Assembly (NCBI RefSeq): GCF_000178955.2
Contig: NC_016631.1
Span: 5,828,001 to 5,892,000 of the forward strand
From: Granulicella mallensis MP5ACTX8
GTDB taxonomy: Bacteria; Acidobacteriota; Terriglobia; Terriglobales; Acidobacteriaceae
Direction of reading: 5' to 3'
DNA: 64,000 nt
The notes below the pieces were generated by a model, which was not told where the DNA came from, did not search any database, and saw nothing but the letters and a program-made list of their open reading frames with translations. Position 1 is the first letter of the stretch, and each line of letters starts with the position of its first letter. This document shows, piece after piece, positions 18,285 through 27,331 of the stretch. The translations under genes and the position numbers were made by a program.

Positions 18285-19499
18285 ATGCAGATCATCGACA
18301 ACATCCCCGTCTTCGGAGAGCACGAAGCGAACACCCTCGAACAGGCGCGTCTCTGCGCCCGCACCGCCGACCGCTTCGCCCTGATGGCCGACGGCCATCT
18401 CGGCTATGGCGTGCCGATCGGCGGAGTCATAGCGACCGAGTCGCGCATCTCGCCTACCGCTGTCGGCTTCGATATCGCCTGCGGCAACAAGGCCGTACGC
18501 CTCGACATGCCCGGCACGGAGCTTCGCGCGAACATCCACCGCGTCATGGAAGAGATCTGGAGCACGCTGAGCTTCGGCGTCGGACGGAAGAACGCCGAGC
18601 GCGTCGAGCACCCGCTCTTCGAGCGCGATGCGCACCCCGGCTGGGCCACGGAAGCCGCCGCACCGATCAAGCGCAAGGCGGAGGCCCAGCTCGGCACCAT
18701 CGGGTCCGGCAACCACTACGTCGATCTCTTCACCGACGAGCAGGACCGCGTCTGGGTCGGGGTGCACTTCGGCTCGCGCGGCCTGGGCCACGGCATTGCG
18801 ACGTGGTTCCTGAAGGCGGCGGGGGCGAAGGACGGGATGATGGTCGATCCGGTCTTCCTCGACGTCACGAGCGATCTCGGCGCGCAGTACATCGCCGCGA
18901 TGCAGCTTGGCGGAGCGTACGCCTATGCCGGGCGCGACTGGGTGTGCTCGCGTGTGGCGAAGCTGCTGGGCGCGACCATCGAGGAGGAGGTGCACAACCA
19001 CCACAACTTCGCGTGGCTGGAGGAGCACGACGGCAGGCAGCTCTGGGTCTGCCGTAAGGGCGCGACGCCGGCCTTCCCGGGCCAGCGGGGCTTCGTCGGC
19101 GGAACGATGGGCGAGCAGTCGGTGATCCTCGAGGGCACGGCGCCCGACCTCAGCACGGCGGAGGGCAAGGCGACGGCTGCCGCACAGGCTGCTTCGCTGT
19201 GCTCGACCGTCCACGGCGCAGGCCGTGTGATGGGACGCAAGCAGGCTGCCGGGGTCTTCGACCGCAAGACCGGCGTCTGCAAGCGCGAGGGGCTGGTGAA
19301 GCCGGAGATGATGAACGACTGGATGCAGAGGTCGAACGTCGTTCTCAAGGGCGGCGGGCTGGACGAGTCGCCGCACTGCTACAAGCGCCTGCCGGAGGTG
19401 CTTGCAGCGCATGGCTCGACGATTCGTGTGCTGCACACGCTTACGCCGGTTGGCGTGGCGATGGCGGGGGCGAATGAGTTCGATCCTTATAAGGATTGA
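18285..19499 (+). CDS. rtcB: RtcB family RNA ligase
   Basis: 404-residue RtcB-type ligase, which joins 2',3'-cyclic-phosphate or 3'-phosphate RNA to 5'-OH ends using GTP and manganese. The expected metal and catalytic positions are visible: DIACG (Asp64, Cys67), GSGNH near 141-144, VHFGSRGLGHG (His161), NHHNFAW (about 238-244) and the guanylylation motif CSTVHGAGR with His310. Length matches E. coli RtcB. The frame is open upstream to 18162, but that part lies in repeat remnants; ATG 18285 has AAAGGA at good spacing. Neither archease nor an rtcA or rtcR gene is adjacent. A terminator follows directly. It is likely an RNA-repair enzyme rather than part of the adjacent NACHT locus. Confidence 0.93.
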   Translation: MQIIDNIPVFGEHEANTLEQARLCARTADRFALMADGHLGYGVPIGGVIATESRISPTAVGFDIACGNKAVRLDMPGTELRANIHRVMEEIWSTLSFGVGRKNAERVEHPLFERDAHPGWATEAAAPIKRKAEAQLGTIGSGNHYVDLFTDEQDRVWVGVHFGSRGLGHGIATWFLKAAGAKDGMMVDPVFLDVTSDLGAQYIAAMQLGGAYAYAGRDWVCSRVAKLLGATIEEEVHNHHNFAWLEEHDGRQLWVCRKGATPAFPGQRGFVGGTMGEQSVILEGTAPDLSTAEGKATAAAQAASLCSTVHGAGRVMGRKQAAGVFDRKTGVCKREGLVKPEMMNDWMQRSNVVLKGGGLDESPHCYKRLPEVLAAHGSTIRVLHTLTPVGVAMAGANEFDPYKD

Positions 19500-19520
19500 G
19501 ATTTTGCGAACCAAACGAGC

Positions 19521-19552
19521 AAGAGCCCAGGCTATCGCCTGGGCTCTTTTTA
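19521..19552 (+). terminator. Intrinsic terminator after rtcB
   Basis: AAGAGCCCAGGC and GCCTGGGCTCTT around a short loop, followed by a T-run. Nearly the same sequence as the tsf terminator. The rest of 19553-19797 is AT-rich with no gene or repeat that I recognise. Confidence 0.9.
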
Positions 19553-19797
19553 CTATAGAAACTTGGCATGCTTTTTGGATTTGCAGTCCGCGCTCTGAGA
19601 GAGTAACCCGACTTCTGAACGCGCTCGTGGCTATTTTTACGAAATGCGCTCAATGAGTGAAAAACGGGGTGTCGAATCCTGCCGTTCGCACATTGAGTTG
19701 CCTTTGTTTTTATTTACTGGCGATGCCTTTACGGAGATCAGTTGCTTAACCTGAACAACCAATTGCAAAGCAAATATAGTGAAATATCCCCTTATCT

Positions 19798-19827
19798 TTG
19801 AATATTCTCGGCGATCATTCGTTATAC
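19798..19827 (+). promoter_or_regulatory. Candidate promoter giving a leaderless NACHT mRNA
   Basis: TTGAAT at 19798-19803, an 18-nt spacer, and TTATAC at 19822-19827. The -10 ends only 7 nt before the ATG at 19835, so the predicted transcription start falls at or next to the start codon. No Shine-Dalgarno is present before the ATG, which fits leaderless translation. Confidence 0.4.
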
Positions 19828-19834
19828 TCCCGCC

Positions 19835-22702
19835 ATGGAACTCGCCACGATTTTTGCCTCCGCAAAAGTGCTTAAAGCAATTCACTCATTCGCCACAGAG
19901 GAATCTAAGATTGTCGTCAAAGAAGTGGCGGGAAACGGCGCTAAAGCACTTTTTCATCGTTTGCGGCCGACTGACCGTGAAAAAGCTGCAAAGCAGGCGG
20001 TCAAGCTTTTTGCCGAAGAATGGTATAGGGAGTTAGAGGACACGACTCCCTTTACCAGCGCCCTTCCTGGCTACAGAGATCAGTTGACGGAGTTGCTAGC
20101 TGCAGCCACCCCAGACATCGCAGAGTGGATGAACCCTGAGACTAAAGAGGTAGATTTAGGCCCTATTGAAAGAATCTGGAGCGGAATAAAGGGGGCGGAC
20201 CTACCGGAAGACTTCGACTGGACTCAAGTGGGACGGAATTACAGTCGTGCGATTAGACGGTACTTCCGCGATGATCCGAATCTTCGTGGAGCATATGACA
20301 CCGTCCTACATGAACGAACGAGCGAAGCAGCAGAACGCATCGCCGCCGCCACCGAACGATTGGCAGGTCCCCATCGCACTCTTGATTTGGCCGTATACAG
20401 CAAATTTCTTATAGAAAAGAAATGCAATACTCTCCAATTAGCCACCTTGCACTTTAGCACTTACACGGTAGATCGAAAAGTTTCGCTATGGAATGTTTTT
20501 GTCCTTCAATCAGCTAGGGAATCCGCACCGGTTGTAGGCATAGCGCCCGAAATTCTAAGAAAAATACGTGAAGAAGGGCACATTTCGGAACCTGTTGATG
20601 AGATGCAAGCAAGTGACTTACTAAAAAGTTATCAATCCAGTCCGTTGCGCCCTATCCTCGAGATAATCAACAATGGACATATTCCAAAACGGCACATCGT
20701 CGTAACTGGTGACCCTGGGGCAGGTAAGAGCGCGTTAATTAAATATCTCTGCCTCACTTGGGCTAACTCTTTTAAAGGCCCGATCCCTATCCTTATCGAT
20801 TTGCGCGAATATGGGAAAAAACAGGAAGGATTTTTGAAGTTTTGCGAATCAGGGCTAACGTTCCCCAGTTGGGACACATCCGAGCTAGATGAACGCCTTA
20901 AAGCAGGAGAAGCAGCACTCTATCTGGACGGCCTAGATGAAATTTTCACTCCGGCTACCCGTCACTCAGTAATCGAAGAGATTGTAACGATCTCCGGCCA
21001 ATACCCACAAGCACAAATAGTAGTGACATCTAGAAAGGTGGGCTATCAACCTGAGCGATTAGCTAATGCTGGCTTCGCTCATGCCACGCTTGAAGACTTT
21101 GACCAATCACAGATTAAAGAATTTCTTGAGCGCTGGCATCGATTAGCAGAAGACGATGAATCAAAACGTTCCCAACTTAGAGAACGACTTACAAGAGCGA
21201 TCGCCGATAGCGCCTCGATCCGTGAACTTGCCGGCAATCCATTACTTTTGACAATGATGGCTATTCTGAATCGCAGCCAGGAACTTCCAAGAAATCGTGT
21301 TTCTCTTTATCGGAAGGCCAGCGAGGTTCTCCTGCACGATTGGGATGCTGATCGTGCACTCCAATCTACTGAAAAATTCGACCGTGATGATAAAGACAGG
21401 CTACTGCGTGATCTTGCAGGCGAAATGCAAAATGCAAAAGGTGGCCTTGCTGGAAATTTAATCGAACGGCCCCTTCTAATTGGCCGCTTTAAAGAATCTC
21501 TTATCCAACTGGGGATAACTGATAGCCATAAAAGCGCTATCGCTCTTGTCCAACAGCTTGAAGAGCGCAATTTTATTATTGCCTCGGTCGGAGCAGGTCG
21601 TTTTTCTTTTGTCCATCGCACATTCCTCGAATATTTTTGTGCGGCGTGGTTCGTCGAGCGCCTAGGGCATAAAGAAGGCAGTCAGCTATACCTAAGCTTT
21701 GACCAACTTCGAGACGAAGTCTACGGTCAACATTGGAAAGAAGAGAAATGGCGTGAGGTTCTCCGCCTTATTGCCGGGATGGTGCATGAGACCAAAGCCG
21801 AGGAACTCATCCAATTTCTCATCAATCAGGATGGGACTAATGAAGGGTTGGCGAATCTAATGCTCGCTGCTGGCTGCTTGTACGAAGTTCGCAATCGCAA
21901 GGCAATCCAAACAACCGACACAAAACTTTGGAATTTACTAGTCCAGATAGCAGAGCGAAGCAATCCTGAGGATGAGCCTTTAGGATTGTTTCCAGATGAT
22001 AAATACGATATACGTTCTGCTGTAATGCCATGGATTGCGCTCACTTGGCGAGGCGAAGAAGCTAGGAAATGGTTTGAGAAGATAGCCTATAGTGGACCGA
22101 CTGTGGCAGTTCAGATTGCAGCAATTGAAGCTGTTGCACGCGGATGGGAAAATAGCCCCGGAACATTGTCCTGGCTCAAAGACCGTGCTTTCAGCGACGA
22201 TCCAAGAGCAGGCGTCTCAAAAGCCATAGAGGAAGTTGTTCGTGGATGGATGGACCAACCCGACATTTTACTGTGGCTTAAGACATTAGCCACGCAGAGC
22301 AAAAGTGATCTCGCGCGCCATACTGCGTTAATGTCTCTTGTTCAACATTGGCCTAAAGACCCTGACTTGTTGTCCCTGCTCCTCGAAAAAGCCGCCACAG
22401 ACGAAGAGTGGTTTGTTAGATCTGGCGCTATCATCGCGTTAGGCGCTGTGGCACCCGTTACCCTAGATTTACAGCAGTTTCTTCTACATCGATTCGAAGT
22501 TGAAGTATCAGAATTCGTCAAAAATTGGATCGTTATCATACTGGGCGAAAAATGGTCTCACCAGCCAGAGATAACCCTCTTCTTGAAAGACCGCGCTCGT
22601 AACGATGCGAGCGAGGTAGTTCGTAAAGGTGCCAGAAGAATATTGGAGCTCACAGGAGTAGAAGAAGCGGAAGCAAGTACAAACGTTCAAGTCCAACGAT
22701 AA
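19835..22702 (+). CDS. NACHT-domain STAND ATPase with HEAT-like repeats (candidate anti-phage protein)
   Basis: 955-residue NLR-like signalling ATPase. Residues 1-275 form a mostly helical N-terminal domain of unknown type (the likely effector or signalling part). The NACHT core follows: Walker A GDPGAGKS (292-299), Walker B LDGLDE (364-369), a sensor-like VTSR (397-400), AGNPLLL (466-472) and a winged-helix block FVHRTFLEYF (592-601). Residues from about 700 to 940 show repeated helical units (IAAIEAVARGW, KAIEEVVRGW, HTALMSLVQHW, SGAIIALGAV) typical of HEAT-like sensors. Bacterial NACHT proteins of this layout include anti-phage bNACHT and Avs relatives. The gene is visibly AT-richer than its neighbours, with many AAA, ATA and TTA codons, suggesting transfer. 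It stands alone; no nuclease or TIR partner is adjacent. The trigger and effector output are unknown. Confidence 0.85.
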   Translation: MELATIFASAKVLKAIHSFATEESKIVVKEVAGNGAKALFHRLRPTDREKAAKQAVKLFAEEWYRELEDTTPFTSALPGYRDQLTELLAAATPDIAEWMNPETKEVDLGPIERIWSGIKGADLPEDFDWTQVGRNYSRAIRRYFRDDPNLRGAYDTVLHERTSEAAERIAAATERLAGPHRTLDLAVYSKFLIEKKCNTLQLATLHFSTYTVDRKVSLWNVFVLQSARESAPVVGIAPEILRKIREEGHISEPVDEMQASDLLKSYQSSPLRPILEIINNGHIPKRHIVVTGDPGAGKSALIKYLCLTWANSFKGPIPILIDLREYGKKQEGFLKFCESGLTFPSWDTSELDERLKAGEAALYLDGLDEIFTPATRHSVIEEIVTISGQYPQAQIVVTSRKVGYQPERLANAGFAHATLEDFDQSQIKEFLERWHRLAEDDESKRSQLRERLTRAIADSASIRELAGNPLLLTMMAILNRSQELPRNRVSLYRKASEVLLHDWDADRALQSTEKFDRDDKDRLLRDLAGEMQNAKGGLAGNLIERPLLIGRFKESLIQLGITDSHKSAIALVQQLEERNFIIASVGAGRFSFVHRTFLEYFCAAWFVERLGHKEGSQLYLSFDQLRDEVYGQHWKEEKWREVLRLIAGMVHETKAEELIQFLINQDGTNEGLANLMLAAGCLYEVRNRKAIQTTDTKLWNLLVQIAERSNPEDEPLGLFPDDKYDIRSAVMPWIALTWRGEEARKWFEKIAYSGPTVAVQIAAIEAVARGWENSPGTLSWLKDRAFSDDPRAGVSKAIEEVVRGWMDQPDILLWLKTLATQSKSDLARHTALMSLVQHWPKDPDLLSLLLEKAATDEEWFVRSGAIIALGAVAPVTLDLQQFLLHRFEVEVSEFVKNWIVIILGEKWSHQPEITLFLKDRARNDASEVVRKGARRILELTGVEEAEASTNVQVQR

Positions 22703-22779
22703 TGCGGCCCAAAGATCTCTTGACCGTAGGCGCATCCAGTTGTTTTAGACATTCTCATGCGCCATACCATGGGAGACAC

Positions 22780-23115
22780 TTTGCCGCTGTTTGTTTTTCG
22801 CCGTTACCCTGAAGCGAAGCTGAAGACGCCCCCGCATTGCGGTGGCACAGACGCAATGCGCACCACTGGCATTGGTTTGTTCCCTTGTGCATCTATGGTG
22901 GCACCAATGCGGGGGTCCTTCGCCGGGACCCCGGTACGGCTCAGGATGACGGCGAAAAACAAGCAACGGCAAGGTCCCAGGGGTTGAAGCCAGCTCTGGG
23001 GTTGGGCCTTGTGTCCTTGAGACCCAACGCTAAAGCATTGATCTAGCCCGCGCCTGCCTCAAAGGCAACGGGAAAAAAGCGGCTCAGGAGCAACTGCAAA
23101 GGTGTGACGCCAGGA
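22780..23115. repeat. Composite intergenic repeat, copy A
   Basis: A REP-type pair with GTTACCCTGAAGCGAAGCTGAAGACG on one side and GGGGGTCCTTCG ... GCTCAGGATGAC on the other, followed at about 22984 by a diverged copy of a segment that starts CTCTGGGGTTGGGCC. Copies B and C have the same order. No gene is supported between 22703 and 23123. Confidence 0.6.
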
Positions 23116-23123
23116 GTTTGGAG

Positions 23124-23657
23124 TCAGACCGACAAGCCTTCCGTTGCGCGGAGGGTCTTGTAGTACCGCATCGCGTAAGGATTGTCTCGTGGAATCTCTC
23201 GATCCAGTCGAGGCCAGTGCTCACCCACACCAACCGTCCGTAACAGCTTTACATATTCCCGCATTTCTCGAGGAATGACACCCGATACCAGCATGGTCGA
23301 GATACGCTCTCGTAATCGAGACTTCTGTACTTCCGTCAGATTGCTTCGACGTAAGGCTCGGGCCGTGTTTGATTTCAGCGTCGCTCCAAAGGGGAAACGC
23401 GCATCTTCTTCGGCAAAATCAATTCCCAACGCAATACAGGCCACGTCGTTCTCTTCAATACCCTGGATGACCTCGTCCATGATCGGGTATATCCAATGGA
23501 TGTCGCCTTCTCTTAATTCTCGAGGAGAAAGTGAGCGACAGCTCTCAACGTGAGAAGCTGCGCAATAGTCGCGATAGCGCCTCTGAACCTCTTCCACGGA
23601 CCAGTTGCCCTCTCCGTTGTAGCTCCTAACATTCCCCGAAATATCTCTACAGTTCAC
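23124..23657 (-). CDS. Hypothetical protein
   Basis: 177-residue soluble, probably mainly helical protein with no signal peptide and no membrane segment. I do not recognise the family. Visible features are acidic N-terminal and central parts (YPIMDEVIQGIEENDVACI), a basic region (TARALRRSNLTEVQKSRLRERI) and a C-terminus rich in Arg and Tyr (REIPRDNPYAMRYYKTLRA). The longest frame begins with GTG and lacks a clear Shine-Dalgarno, so the true start may be internal. It is antisense to the NACHT gene and separated from both neighbours by repeats. It could be an independent cargo gene of the accessory region. Confidence 0.6.
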   Translation of the reverse strand: MNCRDISGNVRSYNGEGNWSVEEVQRRYRDYCAASHVESCRSLSPRELREGDIHWIYPIMDEVIQGIEENDVACIALGIDFAEEDARFPFGATLKSNTARALRRSNLTEVQKSRLRERISTMLVSGVIPREMREYVKLLRTVGVGEHWPRLDREIPRDNPYAMRYYKTLRATEGLSV

Positions 23658-23844
23658 GAGAGCAGTTTAGCAATGCTGGGGCGACTTGTCCGGAAAACGG
23701 CGTTTCAAAAACTGCTACGGGTTAGCAACAAAGTCGGCATCGCGGTAGTAAGCCAAAACCTCTTCAACCGACGAGTCGCAATTGTGGGATGAGCGTTCTG
23801 CATGCAGAACGCGTTCGTGACGGGTCGCTGTAACTAGCGCTGTT

Positions 23845-24290
23845 TTTCGTCGTCATCCTGAAGCGTAGCTGAAGGACCCGCGTTCGTGGTGGCAGAGACA
23901 AACCGTATTACTAACGTTGGTTTGTTCCGCTTACATCTGTGGCAGAACCAATGCGGGGGTCCTTCGCCGTTGGCTCAGGATGACAGCGAGAAACAAGCAA
24001 CAGCGAAACAGAGGTGACGGCAAGGGAGTTCGTTCTGGGGTTGGTTCTTGGTGTCTGGACTGAAGTTCGGACCTATCTCAGAGGCAACAGCAAGAGATCT
24101 CAGGAGCGATGGTAACGGCGTGGTGCCGGAGGCTTGGGGTGAGATCGATGAGTCGCCCCTTCAGGGCTCTTCCTTAAGGGGATTCGTAACCCAGGGCTAC
24201 GCCCTGGGCTGGGATATACCGCCCCTTTGGGGCTGGGTTCGGTGCGGCTTCTATCTGTTTGTGTAAGTCCTCAGCTTTGCCTGTTTTGCG
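23845..24290. repeat. Composite intergenic repeat, copy B
   Basis: Starts with a REP pair (GTCATCCTGAAGCGTAGCTG ... GTTGGCTCAGGATGAC), continues with a GTTCTGGGGTTGG segment at about 24027, and ends with a hairpin-rich block (CCCAGGGCTACGCCCTGGG, then CCCCTTTGGGG). The same order is seen at 25606-25875, and the last block also at 27087-27215. A different repeat (GCGGCTGAAGCCG ... AACCCATGCCCTTAACGAGACG) follows at about 24318-24420. The stretch 23658-24505 holds no gene that I can support. Confidence 0.7.
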
Positions 24291-24505
24291 TAAGTTTGTA
24301 AGTTGCGTATGGCCTCAGCGTTCCCTTAGCGGCTGAAGCCGTGGGTTGAGGCGGGCTTTTATGGCATCCTTCGACTGCGCTCAGGACTGAACCCATGCCC
24401 TTAACGAGACGTGGGTTGAGGGCTGGCTCACCGGCCTAATTTGCGCATAGCGTGCGTTGACGAGCTTTCATTCCATGGCTCGCTGTCCTGTCTTTCATCC
24501 CACCC

Positions 24506-25528
24506 TCATCCGGCAGGGCCAAGATCACAATGGTACGAGTCGAGGACTGGCTTTGATCGAGGTCTGCTTGAGTCCCAATGCGTCGTCGTCACCATATCTC
24601 CGCTCACCGGAACTGTGATCCGGTTGTATTTGCTTATGGTGTGACCGCCTTCACACTTCAAGGGAGAGACAGGATCGCCTCTCCATCCCGTCACCGGCCC
24701 AGGGGGGCGTGCAAGCTTCGGAGGGGTTGGAGTGCCAGCGCCGGCATACCAGCGCGTGACGTCTTCGTCGCCATAGCGCAAGACAACACTCGATTCAAAT
24801 GAGACTCCGCGCAGCGTGATCGGTCCCGGCACCGAATACAGTTCGCCATCGGCATACAAGACAAACCATTCGTTGGGGGCAATCCAGAACTCTCCCGGGT
24901 TCGCGCGCATCCCGGCATTCGGCAGGTGAAGCAGTGCATCGCTCGGATCGCCAGGATCGAGCAAGACCGCTGTCCCCGCCGGAACCTCTCCCACTGGAAG
25001 CTTCTGGGTGCCGGACAGGAGACACCAGCGAAGCTCCCCGGAGTTATGGATATCGATCTTCCCCGCCGCACACTTCCAGCCTCGCACCACGGAGTCGCGA
25101 ACAAGACTTCCCCTCCACCATTCGTCAACCAGGTGATCGACCTCTCCCGCCAGCACCACCCCGGGGGACACCTCCTGCCCGCTCCCAAGTTCGGCGGTTA
25201 GCAGATGTCCTTTTCGCTCCTCGTTCCAACGCACCATCGTCCCGGCTGCCAGTTGCAAACCATCGATCCTGGCCGCTGCGGGCAGAGGGACACGTAGCTT
25301 GTTCCAGGCTTCCATGGTCGCCCGCTCCAGGGCTCGTTCTCTTAGCACTACCCCTGCGGCAAACGCAGCCAGAAGAACAAGCGAACACAGCAGCAACTTT
25401 CCACCCCGCCACCGTCGAGTAGCCCAGCCGACCCAAACCAACAGCAGTAGCAGCGGCACCCAGAGCCGCCAGATCTCTGCGAATCCTGACAGGAACTCCC
25501 GCGTAAGCGTTGGCACAGGAAACTGCAT
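24506..25528 (-). CDS. Hypothetical membrane-anchored protein
   Basis: 340-residue protein with two adjacent N-terminal membrane helices (about 22-38 and 44-62) and a long soluble part that is probably periplasmic. The soluble part appears beta-rich, with a PGDPSDALLHLPN segment and WFVLYADGELYSVPGP; I recognise no catalytic motif or named domain. Base composition is normal for the genome. It is flanked on both sides by composite repeats, and its reading frame ends within 85 nt of one. Function unknown; an envelope role is only suggested by the topology. Confidence 0.6.
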   Translation of the reverse strand: MQFPVPTLTREFLSGFAEIWRLWVPLLLLLVWVGWATRRWRGGKLLLCSLVLLAAFAAGVVLRERALERATMEAWNKLRVPLPAAARIDGLQLAAGTMVRWNEERKGHLLTAELGSGQEVSPGVVLAGEVDHLVDEWWRGSLVRDSVVRGWKCAAGKIDIHNSGELRWCLLSGTQKLPVGEVPAGTAVLLDPGDPSDALLHLPNAGMRANPGEFWIAPNEWFVLYADGELYSVPGPITLRGVSFESSVVLRYGDEDVTRWYAGAGTPTPPKLARPPGPVTGWRGDPVSPLKCEGGHTISKYNRITVPVSGDMVTTTHWDSSRPRSKPVLDSYHCDLGPAG

Positions 25529-25605
25529 GGCTACCTCACGTATGCGAGCAAGAGCAGGTTACCAGAGGGTTATCGTGCGTAAAGAAGAAAGCTTGTCCTA
25601 AGAGA

Positions 25606-25930
25606 TGGAGCTTGTTCTGGGGTTGGGTCTTTGTGTCCGGACTAAAGTCCGGATCTATCTCAGAGGCAATGGCAAAAGATCTCGGCAGCAACGGTGACGG
25701 CGTGGTGCCGGAGGATTGGGGTGGCACCGATGGGTCGCCCCTTCAGGACTCTGCGTTTATGAGGGTCCGTGACCCAGGACTTCACCCTGGGCTGGAATAT
25801 GCCGCCCCTTCGGGGCTGGGTTCGGTGCGGCTTCTGTCTGTTTTGCGTAAGTCCTCAGCCTTGCCTGTTTCGCGTAAGTCTTCAGTTTTGCGTATGCTCT
25901 CGGCGTTCCCTCCGCGGCTGAAGGCGGGTG
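25606..25930. repeat. Composite intergenic repeat, copy C
   Basis: A second full copy of the segment that begins near 24027, including GTTCTGGGGTTGGGTC, a GGACTAAAGTCC hairpin, GGTCGCCCCTTCAGG and CCGCCCCTTCGGGGC. It lacks the left REP pair of copies A and B. It ends with a partial CGTTCCCTCCGCGGCTGAAG unit at 25900-25930. Between 25529 and 26252 I see no supported gene. Confidence 0.7.
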
Positions 25931-26252
25931 GACCATACGTATCCTGAATCCTTTGGGTGCCCCCTTCATGACGGCATCATCGTCCTGAGTGGGATGGGCG
26001 AGGGAGTTGTGGCCGCCCACTCATGCGCAAAGAACGCGCATGAATGGGGCACCCGGCAGCGCGTTGCAGAAGATGGCTCGCAATGCGGGGCTGCACTGGC
26101 TGGCACTCGCTCGTGTGGTATCTCTAAAGTTCATTCCATCAATCTCGTACTCTTGCGGAGCAAGAGAGCCACCCTTTCCAGTAGTTTCTATTTCGAACCA
26201 GCTTTGAAGGATGCTGCAAACTTTAGAGACAGGACACGAAGGACGCAACGGT

Positions 26253-26855
26253 ATGTCGATGAAACAGCTTGTCCTCCGCACCGTACTCACGGCACTCGCG
26301 ATCGCTTCTCCACGTTGCGCCTTCGCGCAAAAGGCCAGCCTGTGCACTGAGCAGGAGGACTTTCTGTTCACCTGCACGCTGGAGAGCAAGAAGATCGTAT
26401 CCGCGTGCGCTGAGGTCGATGCAGCGCAGAACGGATACAAGTCGATCGTCTACCGGTACGGTGCCAAGGACGCGATCGAGCTTTCGATCCCAAAGGCTCC
26501 CACGGATTTCCGCACTGCGATCCGGGTCAGTGAATGGACCAACAAGCAGAGCAGCAAACTCACCGAGGATGACAGGTATCTTCGTTTCCTGAACGGGCGT
26601 TACAGCTATCTCGCCTATACCTCGACTGGAGACAATTTCGACATCGCGGGCCTCGCCCTCTTCGATGGAGCGAAGTTAGTGAAGAATGAGAAATGCCAGC
26701 CCGACAGCTTCGATAGTCCGATGCTTAGCTTCAACGAGCTCCTGAATCTTGGCGTGCGAGAAGAAAGGGCCGCTGGAGAGAAGAGATTCTGGAAAGCCAT
26801 CGCGCCGCCAGGTTCCGCTGTTCTGCGTCATCCCTCCGAGATGCGCTCCAAGTAG
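26253..26855 (+). CDS. Hypothetical exported protein
   Basis: 200-residue protein with a clear signal peptide (MSMKQLVLRTVLTALAIASPRCAFA, cleavage after about residue 25). The mature part is small, has several Cys residues (CTEQEDFLFTCTLESKK, ACAEVDA, ENKCQ-like near the end) and could form a beta-rich periplasmic domain. The frame is open to 26211, but ATG at 26253 has AAGGA at 9-10 nt spacing and begins the signal peptide. I recognise no family. It sits in the repeat-rich region between the NACHT locus and the VWFA-related gene. Confidence 0.7.
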   Translation: MSMKQLVLRTVLTALAIASPRCAFAQKASLCTEQEDFLFTCTLESKKIVSACAEVDAAQNGYKSIVYRYGAKDAIELSIPKAPTDFRTAIRVSEWTNKQSSKLTEDDRYLRFLNGRYSYLAYTSTGDNFDIAGLALFDGAKLVKNEKCQPDSFDSPMLSFNELLNLGVREERAAGEKRFWKAIAPPGSAVLRHPSEMRSK

Positions 26856-26979
26856 AAGCTGGGTGGGTACCTCGTTTTGGATTCAAGGATCGCCCGCCAG
26901 CGTATCGGCCAGCGTTGTGCAAGGGGTGAGGGTTGTCGTTTCGAGATCGTGGACGCCGAGTTCCGGAATGTAGCGCGCT

Positions 26980-27215
26980 GGAGCGCGTTCCCTCAGCGGC
27001 TAAAGCCGTGGGTTGAGGCAGGTTTTTTGGCATGGGTGAACCCATGCCCTTAACGAGACGTGGGTTTCCTCCGTCTCTTCATTAGGGTGGCACCGATGGG
27101 TCGCCCCTTCAGGGCTCTGCCTTATGGAGGTCCGTAACCCAGGGCTACGCCCTGGGCTGTGATGAAGCCGCCCCTTCGGGGCTGGTTCTGTGCGGCTTTC
27201 TGTCTGTTTTGCGTA
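26980..27215. repeat. Composite intergenic repeats, copy D
   Basis: First a GCGGCTAAAGCCG ... AACCCATGCCCTTAACGAGACG unit (about 26985-27065) matching the one near 24320. Then the right-hand block of copies B and C (27087-27215: GGTCGCCCCTTCAGGG, CCCAGGGCTACGCCCTGGG, CCGCCCCTTCGGGGC). 26856-26980 holds nothing that I recognise. Confidence 0.7.
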
Positions 27216-27331
27216 TATCCTTGGCATTCCCTCCGAGTCTGTTTGCAAAGCCAATCGAAACCTCGCTGAACTGTAAACCCATTGAATTACGACTTGTGTA
27301 TCTTGGTAGGCGTCGTCTGGAGCTTCCCTCG

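Noticed and set aside
18096-19514. Long antisense open frame across rtcB
   Set aside because: It is the mirror of a well-supported rtcB and has no family motif; high GC makes long shadow frames.
24027-27215. Small genes in the repeat mosaic (25510-25947 and similar frames)
   Set aside because: The frames are made of the repeats themselves, differ between copies and lack start signals.
19500-27300. Prophage or integrative element
   Set aside because: No integrase, recombinase, phage structural gene, tRNA target or flanking attachment repeats were seen.
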